A stretch of DNA of 64,000 nt from Lactarius indigo (lineage: Eukaryota; Basidiomycota; Agaricomycetes; Russulales; Russulaceae), in contig JAFKAC010000036.1 of the NCBI GenBank assembly GCA_025766275.1, forward strand, positions 1-64,000, in the 5' to 3' direction. The number at the start of each line of letters is the position of its first letter. Within the stretch, counting starts at the first letter, position 1. Below, one piece after another: positions 10,801 to 20,800 of the stretch. A model generated the notes under the pieces. The model did not search any database. It was not told where the DNA came from and worked only from the letters and a program-made list of their open reading frames with translations. Both the position numbers and the translations under genes were made by a program.

Positions 10801-12777
10801 TGGCCAAAGAAAGTTGTAACGGTTAAGCTCTAGTTTGTCGAGCCGTTCTTGCGTGAGACGTGAGCCAGGGGTGAAGGCAGGAGGTTGCGTGGGCAAGGGA
10901 GGAAGGGATAGAAGAGGGTCGGAAGGGACGCGGCGAAGGGTTCGAAAGTCTTCAGGTAGGGAGGCTGGTACCGGTTTGACTTTCTTCGCTACTTTCTTGT
11001 AGGCTAGAACTGAGAGTGGTGGTTCTAGAAAGTCGGGAACATGGGGAGTGAGGTAATGTGAGCGAGGAACGTCAATACGAGGGGGCGAGACCTGGACAGC
11101 GCAAGCTAGTGCCCGAAGGAAGCCGACCTGGGCCTGGCGTGCATGTGAAGGGACGTTAATAGAGCGAGCGGGGTTTGCAGGGTCGCGAATGCTAATGTCT
11201 ACTCTCCCATCCGGATGGTCCTCGAGGCAGCATAGGAGGAGGTGATGGAAGGGACGGCCGAGCAAGAGCCGGAAAGGGGCGTGGTCGACGACGTGCGCAT
11301 GGATTTCGAAGACGACGTCGCCGATTTGCATAGCGAGGTTTTCAGCGCAGCCAAAAGTTTTACTGACTGTTCCGTTAGCTCCCTCCATATCGATACGATG
11401 TCCGGTATTGATGCGCGCGCCAGCTTCCAGAGCTAAGTCCTTTCTTATCAACACTATCTGAGATCCTTGGTCTAGTACTCCTGCTTCCGAAATAGTCCCG
11501 TTGACAATAATGTCAACTTCCCGCAGAGGTAACGAGTATTCAGGAATGCGGCGAGTGGCAATTTCTGAAACCGAAAGTGCCGCAACCCAATCTGTGGCCT
11601 CTTCAACCCAGGTCATTTCTACGCGCCGGGGACGCAGTTTCTCGCTGATATCTTTGCGGATGGTTGGACTAGCGGCAAGGATGTGAGCCGGGGTAGTGAG
11701 TGCCAGTTTTCCGTTCATCAGCCAAGTAGCGAGCTCAGTGACTAGCTGTTGATCTTCTGCGGTGGCCTGGTAACGATATTGAGGGGGGGAACGAGAAGAA
11801 GCTGATGCTGAGACGGAAGTCGGACCGAGAGAGCGAGCAGGAGCGGGGGTGGAAGTGATAGCAGGGGCGGGAACAGATGGAGGGCTGGAGGCGAGAGGTG
11901 AGCTGGGGGTGGAAGCCGAGGAGGGAGTAGGTTCGGTGATGGGGAACTTAGGCTTCCTCGTGATGACTACTTCAGGAATTTTAGCCGCCTTTGCTTGTCG
12001 CTTCTTCCTTTCTGCGGTGAATACCCCAAAAATATCCAACCCGTCTTCTTCGTCCTCGCTCTCTGGCTCAGAAGCAATGGGCTCCGACTCGACGACCTCA
12101 ACAATGTGAGCTTGGGCTACAGGTGGTTGATACCCGCTGGTCTGGACGCTGAAGGTTGCGTGGGGAGGAGGTTCGCGAACGACAGAGGTGGGAGGAGATG
12201 GTTGTCTAGCAAGCCAAGTGTCGATGCCGTGTTGCAATCCGCGGTTTGACCCGTCATTTGGGACTGGCTGGCCGTTTGGAAGACGAATGCGGTCGGCGTG
12301 AATGGTAGCCCGTCCCGAGTCAATGTATTCTTCAGCGATGGGGCATCGCCGGATGCGGTGCCCAGGGTTCATGCAAAACGCGCATCCTTCGGGACCCTTG
12401 CGTCGGAAGAAGGTCGACTTGTCGGCTGAAGGGATTGAAGGAGGCGCAGAGCGGTCCGACCATGGTTGTCTCGAAACGGAAGGAGAGTGAGCGAAGGAAG
12501 GTGGGGGAAGGGATGAAGGAGGAGTGTTGACGGAAAAGGTGGAACGGAGGCCATAGTCCGGCTTTTGGAGGCTTTGCGCAATGGCTGGATATCGGTGGAG
12601 ACAACGACCATAGAGGCTAGCATACGCCGGCTCGTTGGGGGACAAGGAACGTAGCTGGTGCATGATATCATCAATTTCCCTGTTCTCTCGTTCCCGCGAG
12701 TTCTCCTGAAAGCGTACAGCCTTACCTGATGATCCCGAGGCATGGTAAGCTTCTCGGCGAGGCGTGTCATCCCTGCG
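7891..12777 (-). pseudogene. Gypsy-A pol region (zinc knuckle to integrase), in frame with gag
   Basis: This is open reading in the same frame as gag, separated from it only by the TGA at 12778-12780. The first internal ATG is at 12663. In order there are a CCHC knuckle (CAFCMNPGHRIRRC, 12343-12384), a retropepsin with DQGS in place of the usual D[ST]G, reverse transcriptase with FMDD at 10204-10215, RNase H (LAVDSSFRGVGW), integrase with an H-H-C-C finger (about 8815-8935), and DDE residues in IDTMHM, VTDNGSAF and GIVERQH. It ends in a GPY/F-like module (KPRYFGPMVVL) and a stop at 7891, without a chromodomain. Its role is reverse transcription and integration. Apart from the upstream TGA I see no break in 1600 codons. 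Confidence 0.9.
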
Positions 12778-14292
12778 TCAAGAGTCAGAGCGTCGGCTGC
12801 GATCACGTCCGCACCAGTCACCGTCTGAGGCCCTTGGATCCAGCGCTTCGTGTCCGAACCATCGCTGAAAGATTGGATCGGGCTTGGCCATTTCTTCTGG
12901 GAAGGAGGATTCCCATTCGTCGTCGATGGTGAAGGCAGTGAAGTGGCCATTAGTAAACTCAGCGCGGGCGACCTTTAGCACATCTTCATAATCATAAGGT
13001 TGGCCTTTGGGGTGATGGGGATGATTCCCGATGAGCCTTGGATACATGAGTTTGCGGTCGTCTGAGTGAAATCCGCCCCAAAAGGCTGCGTTGCGCTCTT
13101 CCTCCGTTATACGGTGGTTTTCTATGAGGGGTTTGCTTAAGACTAAGAACCTTTTGTAGTACGTTCGTACATCGTCTTCATCAGCCATCCGAGACTTAGA
13201 TGTGTGTTTGATGAACTCCCGAAGTCGCTGTTTAGAATACCGGCTCATTACCGATGCTTCGCCGTAGATATCTAAGATGGACCTTTTGAAGGTTACCCAG
13301 TCCAGAGTGTCGTAACCATCCAAGAATTGCCAAAGGTCACGGAGTTCAGGTGAGACATAGCGTAAGATTTGTTCTACTTTTTGCGAGGAGATAAGATGGT
13401 GGGTGATGGTGAGATTCTCATATTCTCGAAGAAAAACTTCAACCGGATCCCCAGATTGATCAGCAAAGTATGGAGCTTTGTTAGAGCGCGGAGCAGGCAT
13501 AGCCGCAGGTCCCGATGCAGCCATGATGGAGTAGATTGGTGGAAGAACGTGTCTTGTTGGTGCTGGTGGGAGTGTTGAGCGTACTGAAGGCGGCGGTGGA
13601 GGGTGTGGGAGATCGACAGCAGGATCTATAGCTGAGGGTTCGATGTCGTTTGACGGTGGAAGAGATGGCAAGGTAGTAGAAACTAGATTTGGGATCGTAA
13701 GATCGTCGGCAGAGTCGCGAGGAGGAGCTGTGGGAGGGACTTCCGTTTGAGAGGATGGGAGCGTTGGGAAGGAAGAGGTAGATGGCGCGATTGTCGCTGA
13801 ATGGTAGGATGGAGAGGGGTCTAGATCCTGAGCTGAGTTGGAGTCCGGGGAGTAGTCAAGATCGGGCGAGGGAACGAGCGAGAAATCAGAGAATGATACA
13901 AAGGACGAAGAGGGACTTTGGTTTCTTGTCACGAAGGCAGGGGAAGACGAGGCAGGGGATGAATCTGATGGGGAGGAAGGATCAGACGAGATCGGGGACA
14001 AGAGACGAACGGCAGAAGTAGCGACGAGAGTGGAGAAGGGGACAGCGTTCTCTGAAGGGAAGGATCCGGGAAGCGAGTGAGGAACAGGAGAAGGGAAGAC
14101 AAGGATTGGGCGAGCGGTGGTGTCAGATGAGGGGGATTCTAAGGGGTCAGCTGACGTGGGAGATTGTGATTCTTGAGGGGCAGGGGGAAAAGATGGAGTT
14201 CTAGAGAGGATTGTGCTGTTAGGAGAGATGGGGATTCTAGATAAGAACCGTCCTAAATGATCTCTTAAGGGGGGATTGGACTGTCTGGGCAT
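12778..14292 (-). pseudogene. Gypsy-A gag, ended by a TGA
   Basis: It starts with MPRQSNPPLRDHLGRF at 14292. The first 260 or so residues are Ser/Pro-rich and probably disordered. They are followed by a capsid-like part (FADQSGDPVEVFLREYEN, then TYYKRFLVLSKPLIENHR), the retrotransposon gag fold. It ends RSRRSDS then TGA at 12778-12780. The same frame continues RRDDTPRREAY into the zinc knuckle and pol, so this stop lies before the nucleocapsid. The Arg-rich surroundings make CGA the likely ancestral codon. A readthrough stop is possible but would leave nucleocapsid out of Gag. Confidence 0.85.
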
Positions 14293-14368
14293 AAGCCAGG
14301 CCGCGAAAACGCGACCGAAAACGAGTTGATTGGGAAAGAGGATAGGAGAGGGGAATCTACTGACTCCG

Positions 14369-14385
14369 CCTCACTGGGGCAGCCA
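14369..14385 (-). other. Gypsy-A primer-binding site
   Basis: Three bases inside the 5' LTR the element strand reads TGGCTGCCCCAGTGAGG. TGG pairs with a tRNA CCA end, and the plus strand here ends GGGGCAGCCA like a tRNA acceptor 3' strand. I cannot name the tRNA. Confidence 0.6.
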
Positions 14386-14388
14386 ATT

Positions 14389-15662
14389 TGTACGGAGTGT
14401 CGTCCGTGTGAGTCCAGTGGCGGAGTGGATTCCGCGAGAAGGTGTTTGAAGAGACGAGAGCTTGAGTTGTGATCGTTCAGCTCGAGCCAGAGTGTGAATA
14501 ATTGTATGAAGTTCCGGAATGAGGGGAAGAGCCAGTGGAGCGGCCTGGGTGACTGAGAGTGACACGAGGAACTGAAGGCGGCGGGCGATAGCTAGTTGTC
14601 AAAGTCGATGAGTTGAATTTTTGAATGGATCCGAGAGCTACGACTCGGTGGCGGAAAGGGAGGGCGAAAGCGGCGTGTGTGGAAGACGAAGCTAGGGGAA
14701 TGGCTTGATGACGAAGGCGGGCGTTCGGCGATGACGATAGGCGTTTTTAGCGGGAGACGAGGGCGGACGTGTTGCGGTGCGATGGAGAGACTTAGCGGCA
14801 GACTAATAAAAGTAGAGGGAAAGACAGTGATATTCCTGAGTCGGAGAGAACGTCTTAAATACATGTGGACCAGTATACGACGCGTTCTGAGACTAAGTCG
14901 AACGTATAGTGCGAGTAATGGTAGAGGGACAGAGGGGGAACAGAAGGGATGGTGAACGAGACGACGAACGGAAGGTGGCATAGGTACGAGCCAGCAAAGG
15001 AATATGGGCGCGACCATGAGGAGAGCACCCTTCAGAATCTAAGTAAAAGGAAGCGAGTATAGGAGACAACAGACAATAAGAAGATCGGAACGCTATGACG
15101 CACGACAATGGGAATCCTTCTCCGACTCCAACGGCGGCGCAGAGGCTCGCGTGATCTTCATCGGCGTCTTGTGGGTAGGAGAACTGACCGGGTGGATCGG
15201 TGAGAGACAAAGGGGCGGAGACATAGGTTAGTGGAGTGATGGAGAGAGGTTTGACAGGTTGAAAGAAAGCCTCTGCGATCGACGCAGAGGCAGCCGACAG
15301 GACGAAAGGAGTGCTCGGGCAGGGCGTCCGAGGCATGTCGTCTGGTGGCATTTCACTGGTGTCTGGGGTCAGACAGGACAGCGGCGACTACGAGAGGCGA
15401 ACGGGAAGGACGATGAGTGAGACAAGAAACGACGAGAATAGGGACTCAGATGACGCGGCAAGACTTGGATTATGACTGGGTATTAGCGTATGAGAAGGGG
15501 AATGAGGGAACGATGAGAACGAGGCAGGAGGGAGCGGAGACCGAAAATGTGAACGGCGACGAGTTGACTCGAAATTGGGTGGCTGCAGTGGCTGAAGGAT
15601 TCGGTAACCGAGTATGGCCGAAACTAGGCGATTTCGGGCCCAGAGCCCGAGGTATCCTTACA
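14389..15662 (-). repeat. Gypsy-A 5' LTR (1274 bp)
   Basis: It starts TGTACGGAGTG and ends GGTATCCTTACA. It is about 99% identical to 6490-7763 by eye, and every difference found is CG in one copy and TG or CA in the other. Confidence 0.95.
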
Positions 15663-16080
15663 GCGTACATGGTACTCTACTTATACTCCTACAGAGTGTG
15701 ACAGTAGTACAAGATAAGTAACGCTAGTCACAGAATACAAAGGTGCTATTGTTCTACAAAGGGACAAAAGAGTGGACGCTTTGAGAACAAGGGAGAGGAG
15801 AACAAGAAGAGTCCAGAACTAGATGATATCATACTGACATCATAATAAAGATAATACTAAGTAAAGAACAAAGAAAAGTACAAGGGCGTTATACAACGCA
15901 GAGTCCGGATGTATGATGTCATACAAGTACAGTGATGTCATGGATGATGCAATGGTAAGTCCAGATTGTACAGATCAAACAGTATCTAATCTACAAGTCC
16001 TGTATATCTAATCTAAAGCAGTCCATGCTGCAAGTCCGGTCCGTATGAGCCGCTAAGTGCGCAAGGGTCACTTATCAACA
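15663..16080 (-). repeat. Copia-1 5' LTR, right part
   Basis: This resumes the copia LTR after gypsy-A, beginning with the duplicated GCGT. Together with 6280-6489 it makes 624 bp, the same length as the copia-2 LTR. It ends TTATCAACA. Confidence 0.9.
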
Positions 16081-16081
16081 A

Positions 16082-16435
16082 AAGACTGTTGCCCAAAACA
16101 CAACGGAAGCAGAATACATGGCCATGACTGACGCGGCTAACCAAGCTGCGTGGTATCAGAGCTTCCTCACGGAACTCGGGTACGAGGTCGACGACCCCAT
16201 CCCACTGCATGGTGACAACAAGGGTGCCATTGACTTGGCCTTGAACCCTGTCACTGGGAGACGGTCTAAGCACATTGCCATACGGCATCATGTTATCAGG
16301 GAGTACATCGAAAAGGGGACCATCACCCTCATTAGAACTCCTACTGTGGATATGGTTGCGGACGGCTTCACAAAGTCACTACCGCGTGTCCTGCTGCAGA
16401 AGCACAACGATGACATGGGACTTATGTGTACTTAG
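16082..16435 (+). pseudogene. Copia-2 RNase H fragment
   Basis: 117 codons begin KTVAQNTTEAEYMAM and end MGLMCT followed by TAG. They are nearly identical to the C-terminus of copia-1 pol (640 to about 1010). The visible part includes HGDNKGAIDLA and the KHIAIRHHVIRE segment of copia RNase H. The reading frame is clean, but the gene is cut by copia-1 between the codons for RKQ and KTV of the motif SSRKQKTVAQ. Confidence 0.9.
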
Positions 16436-16454
16436 ATTGTAGATCACGGGGAGA

Positions 16455-17078
16455 TGTTGATAAGTGACCCTTGCGCACTTAGCGGCTCGTACGGACCGGA
16501 CTTGCAGCATGGACTGCTTTAGATTAGATATACAGGACTTGTAGATTAGATACTGTTTGATCTGTACAATCTGGACTTACCATTGCGTCACCTATGACAT
16601 CACTGTACTTCTATGACATCATACATCCGGACTCTGCGTTGTATAACGCCTTTGTACTTTCGTTTGTTCTTTACTTGGTAGTATCTTTATTATGATGTCA
16701 GTATGATATCATGTAGCTCTGGACTCTTCTTGTTCTCCTATCCCTTGTTCTCAAAGCGTCCACTCTTTTGTCCCTTTGTAGAACAATAGCACCTTTGTAT
16801 TCTGTGACTAGCGTTACTTATCTTGTACTACTGTCACCCTCTGTAGAAGTATAAGTAGAGTACCATGTACGCTCCTGGTCCACATCAGTTCTCACTGTTT
16901 GTGTGCCAGGTAAGCTTCCTTCCCTCTAATGTAACAACATCAGTTCTCACTGTTTGTGTGCCAGACACTCTTGCTTTACTCTGCTAGACTCCTGTTGCTG
17001 CTTTCCAGCCACCCAGCTTATCTCACCACAGTCCTCTTAGTCCACTGTGAGTATGCTACTTCTGTGTGCTGTTCATCA
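16455..17078 (+). repeat. Copia-2 3' LTR (624 bp)
   Basis: It begins TGTTGATAAG and ends GTTCATCA, the reverse complement of the copia-1 LTRs but clearly more diverged from them than they are from each other. It is preceded by the purine run CACGGGGAGA. Confidence 0.92.
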
Positions 17079-17360
17079 TGAACACCACCTTCCAACACTG
17101 CATTCCCCCTAAAAACAGTATAGCAGAATTGAGAGGCAAGCGCCTCCACACTCATTGCGTTCTCGTCTGAATGAGAGGCAACAAGCAAGAGATGCTGTAA
17201 AACAGCTTGTAGAGATGCCCTGTGAATTGGATGTAATTCACAGATCATAGATCGCAATCTGGAGTAATCGTCTGCGGTATAAATAGCTATGTGTGACATC
17301 AGAACTTGGGTGTGGACGAACGTGCGAGCGCACAAAGACTGATTACCTCTATTCTGTAGG
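17079..17360 (-). pseudogene. RGD1: Copy R0, RhoGAP C-terminal exon (fragment)
   Basis: On the minus strand this encodes the second half of a RhoGAP domain (RSMICELHPIHRASLQAVLQ, then HSDENAMSVEALASQFCYT). It matches the corresponding exon of R1-R6. It is cut on the left by copia-2 and on the right by gypsy-B, beyond which the same copy continues at 25190. The Ser-rich tail of this copy must lie left of copia-2, outside the window. Confidence 0.8.
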
Positions 17361-17868
17361 TGTTACGCCGTCACGACGTTAGCTCGACTTGAGCTCTATG
17401 AGGCGGTAACAACTTAGCGGATTCCTTGAAGACGTGTAGGTCCAGGCGTAGATGGTAGTGAACACTCGAAGGTGCACTTCAACAGGGTGCGATGTTGTGT
17501 CGCGACTAAGGCAGACCTCTTGCTTACAGCCTTGAAGAAAGGAAAGAGAGAGAAGGAAACAAGTGACGATTCAAGAAGACCAAGATGGCGTATCTTGGTC
17601 TTCGCAAGACAGTTTAAATACACAAACGAGCAGGCTTAGAAGCGCTGCTATGAGTCATGGTAGGTAGCGTCCAACGTATCGCGTAAGTATCTCAAACCCT
17701 GATACTACTAGTACTAGTATCAGTGGCGTCCATCCTCAGTCAGCTATCAGTACCGTATCTCCTATCGTGTTACCGTATCACCGCGCCATCATAAGTAAGT
17801 CCGCAACTAATATACCTTACCGCCGTAGTTGCAACCGGTACAGTAAGGGTATGAGTCGAAACATAACA
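17361..17868 (-). repeat. Gypsy-B 3' LTR (508 bp)
   Basis: It starts TGTTACGCCG and ends ACATAACA. It is followed at 17869-17882 by TCACCTCCTCTTTT, whose complement is a good polypurine tract. It differs from the other LTR at five sites, all CG against TG or CA. Confidence 0.95.
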
Positions 17869-17899
17869 TCACCTCCTCTTTTAGCGTGAGACCCCAGGC

Positions 17900-20800
17900 T
17901 CACCGAAAGTCGCGGGCCGGCCAATCGCGCTGTTCATCGGCAATACGCTCTAACGTGGTGGCGCGCTCCAGGCGATAGATGGCGTCGCGCCGGTCGTCCT
18001 GTGCGCACGCGATCATCGCACGGAGTTGACTCACCCTCGCCCGAAGTCGGTCCAGCTCGTAGCTGGCCGCACGGAAGCGCGTGACTTCTGCAGTGAGCGA
18101 CTCATCGTTGATACGATTGAGCGCGCGGTCGGTGATCTTGTCTGCCTCGAAGACGACGAGGTCTTCGTGCGGATACGTGGGGTGGAGCGCCGCGGATACG
18201 TGAGGCTCAGCGTAAAGGGGCTTACCATAGACGTGTGGCGAGCCCGGTATAACCCCTAGTATAAGGGGGTCTGCCCCTCCGATGATCTGGACATGCGACG
18301 TGTCCCTCTCTACTCCGTCTGGCCCGGTGATGGGGTATCGAATGTGATGGGGTCGTCGGTTCGCCCGGAACCCTTCAGGCGCAATGACATGCGCGGGGTC
18401 CTCAGCGGCGGTGAATGGATGGTGATCGGCGGCACCAGGCACGTGCACACGTCCTCGATACATGGGGGACCCGTCGGTGTAGACGAGCCAGGGTGTGATG
18501 AGGGGATTATCAGGGTCGCGTTTCATTCGAAGGAAGGGGTGTCTCGCCGGGTAATAATCTTCGTCATCATGGCCAGCCTCAGCTGCCGCCATCACTGCCG
18601 TCGCTCTCGCATCTCCCTCAGTCGGGCCGCCGCTGAGTCCAGCTGCTCCTTCTGCCACGCTGCCGCTACTCTCTTCCAGCCCTCCAACTCGTACTCCATC
18701 AGCGCTTGAACGCTGGTCGTTGCTCGGGAAAACTCCGCGAACGCCGATGAGGTCGTTGCTTGGGGGGATAACGGCGATGGGTTCACGCTCGCCGCTATCG
18801 TTTCGGAAGATGTGGACGACGGCTCGGTCGTCGTCGGGGGTGGTCGTAGGGTCTGGAAATCTGGTGACGACGTTGATCCATTCTTGTGCGGTGATGGGCC
18901 CCTCTGCTGGTGCAGGAGGTGTCCATGGCGTGAGCTGAGTGTTGGGAATTTCGGTGTCGTCGTCCTCCACCAAGAGGGCGCGGGCATCTTCTGCAAGGGA
19001 GTCGAGGAGTTGCGCCTGTGTGACATGTCGTAGTGGCGAAGTAGGCATAAGAGTAATGGCGGAGCGAAGGAAGAGGGGGTGACTGTCCTCTGTCCGGGCG
19101 ACTCCCACTTTATCTTTTCTGCCGTGGGTTTGCGCTTCCTGATACAGGCGGAGCGCTTCCGGCGCAAAGACGTCGTCTTTGTTAACCCACTGATTCTCCG
19201 AGTCTGGGTACCCCTTCCATTTGATCAGATATTGGAGGTGTCTTCCTCTGCCGAAGTGCCAAGTGTCTAGAATGGCCTCGACTTCGTATTCCTCTTCTCC
19301 GTCTATCAATTCGGGCGGCGGTCGTGTGAAGTTCTCCCCGTGTAAGGAAGTTTGCTTGTACGGTGTGAGAAGATCGATGTGAAACACTGGGTGGATACTC
19401 CACTGCGTGGGAAGTTCCAATCGATAGTTGTAAGGGGACATCACCTGTACCACCCGAAAGGGTCCGTGGCGTCGCGCCGCTAATTTTGCTGTAGGTTGAT
19501 TGGTTCGAAGATGTTTGCCCTCGAGCCATACGAAGTCATTGATGCTGAACTTGGGCATATCTTTGTTATGCACCCATGACTCTTGTGCCTTCTTTATAAG
19601 GCGTTGGGCGTTGTCTCTAGCTTCTTTTAGCTGCGTCAGTCGCGCGGTCACAAGAGGAATGGGAGATGGCTTATCCGTCCAGTCCGCTTGCAGGTTGTAC
19701 CCCATCAGAAGTTGGAACGGCGACTCTTTAGTGTGTTCATGTGGCCAGTTGTTGTGCGCGAATTCGGCGATTGGTAGATAAGCTTCCCAGTTGTCTTGCC
19801 GCTCATTTACCCAGAAGCGCAGGTATTGTTCCAGCCACTGGTTGGTTCGCTCGGACTGCCCATCAGTACGTGGATGATATGCGGTTGATATGTTCTGTTG
19901 AATCCCCAGAATGCGGCACACTTCTCTGGTAAACTTGGACGTGAAGCGGGGGTCGCGATCGCTTATTATCTTGCGCGGTAACCCGAAACGTTTGAACACC
20001 TGGGCGACGTACAGAGTCGCCGTTTCTTCTGCGGTGATTTCTTCTCGACATGGGATGAAGATAGAGGCCTTGCTGCAGTCGTGGTCCGTGACAGTTAGTA
20101 TACTGTCGTATCCCTTGGAGACGGGGAGTTTGGTGATGAAGTCTACCGCCACCGTGTGGAACGGCATGGCTTCTAGTATTGGTGTGATGGGATGCAGCGC
20201 GGCTCGTATGGGCCTTGTGTTGACTTTGTTCCTTTGGCATTCTGCGCAGCCTTGCACGTATTCATATACGTCTCTTCGGAGTCGCGGCCACCAGTAGTGT
20301 CTCTCCAGGATGCGTTGAGTTTTCGCAATTCCCGGATGGCCGTGTATTGGCAAGTCATGATGGTCGTGTATTAGTACACGTTGAGTCGACGCTGGCCCTG
20401 TGATTACGAACCTGCCGTCCTTGTACCATTCGCCTTGTATTTTCTTGAGGTGATAAGGGTCGACCCATATCTTGATCACCTCCTCGTCTTGCTGGTGGCG
20501 TGGTTGTAGTAGGTTTGGGTTTGCAATGAAAGTGCGCGCGGTGTTAAGGGTTCGTACAAAGACTTCGGGGGGTAGGACCACTACTTCACAGTTGTCCTCG
20601 ACTCCTTGGTCATAGTCCGGTCGTCTCAACAGTGCATCTGCCCGTCCGTTGTTCTTTCCTTTAATATGGTGAATTTCGAAGTCGTATTCAGAAAGTTCGA
20701 GTACTTCCCTGGCGACTCGCCTACTGATCTTCTGCGGTGACTTCCAGTATTGTAGGTTCAGATGGTCCGAATAGATTTTAATTTTGTGGGGGGCACCTGC

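Larger units (their letters stand above)
6490..15662 (-). mobile_element. Gypsy-A: Ty3/gypsy retrotransposon in the copia-1 LTR
   Basis: This 9173-bp element has two 1274-bp LTRs, a tRNA-type primer site and one gag-pol reading frame on the minus strand with a single TGA. The integrase follows RT and RNase H, which is the gypsy order. The termini are TGTACGG and CTTACA. The target duplication is GCGT (6486-6489 and 15663-15666), or five bases if the adjoining A is counted. The uninterrupted target can be read in the 3' LTR of copia-1 near 206. No chromodomain follows the integrase. Confidence 0.93.
1..16080 (-). mobile_element. Copia-1: Ty1/copia LTR retrotransposon, split by gypsy-A
   Basis: A complete Ty1/copia element on the minus strand. 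Its 3' LTR is 1-620, gag-pol is 640-5498, the leader is 5499-6279 and the 5' LTR is 6280-6489 plus 15667-16080. Gypsy-A (6490-15662) lies inside that 5' LTR. The order integrase, reverse transcriptase, RNase H is the copia order. The right edge meets the RNase H gene of copia-2 at 16081, so copia-1 inserted into another member of its own family. The left edge is base 1 of the window, so its target duplication cannot be seen. It is inactive as read because of a one-base frameshift near 1547, an insertion in gag and the split LTR. Confidence 0.9.
16081..17078 (+). mobile_element. Copia-2: 3' end of a second copia element
   Basis: This holds the RNase H end and 3' LTR of an element of the same family in the opposite orientation to copia-1. 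It starts abruptly where copia-1 ends. Its 5' part must lie left of the window on the other side of copia-1. Its own right end (17078) meets the RhoGAP exon of repeat copy R0, so copia-2 was in the array before copia-1 arrived. Confidence 0.9.

Noticed and set aside
12369..12950. A separate 193-codon gene overlapping the gypsy-A gag/pol junction
   Set aside because: It is in another frame over the knuckle region. The gag frame itself continues past the TGA with typical retrotransposon sequence.
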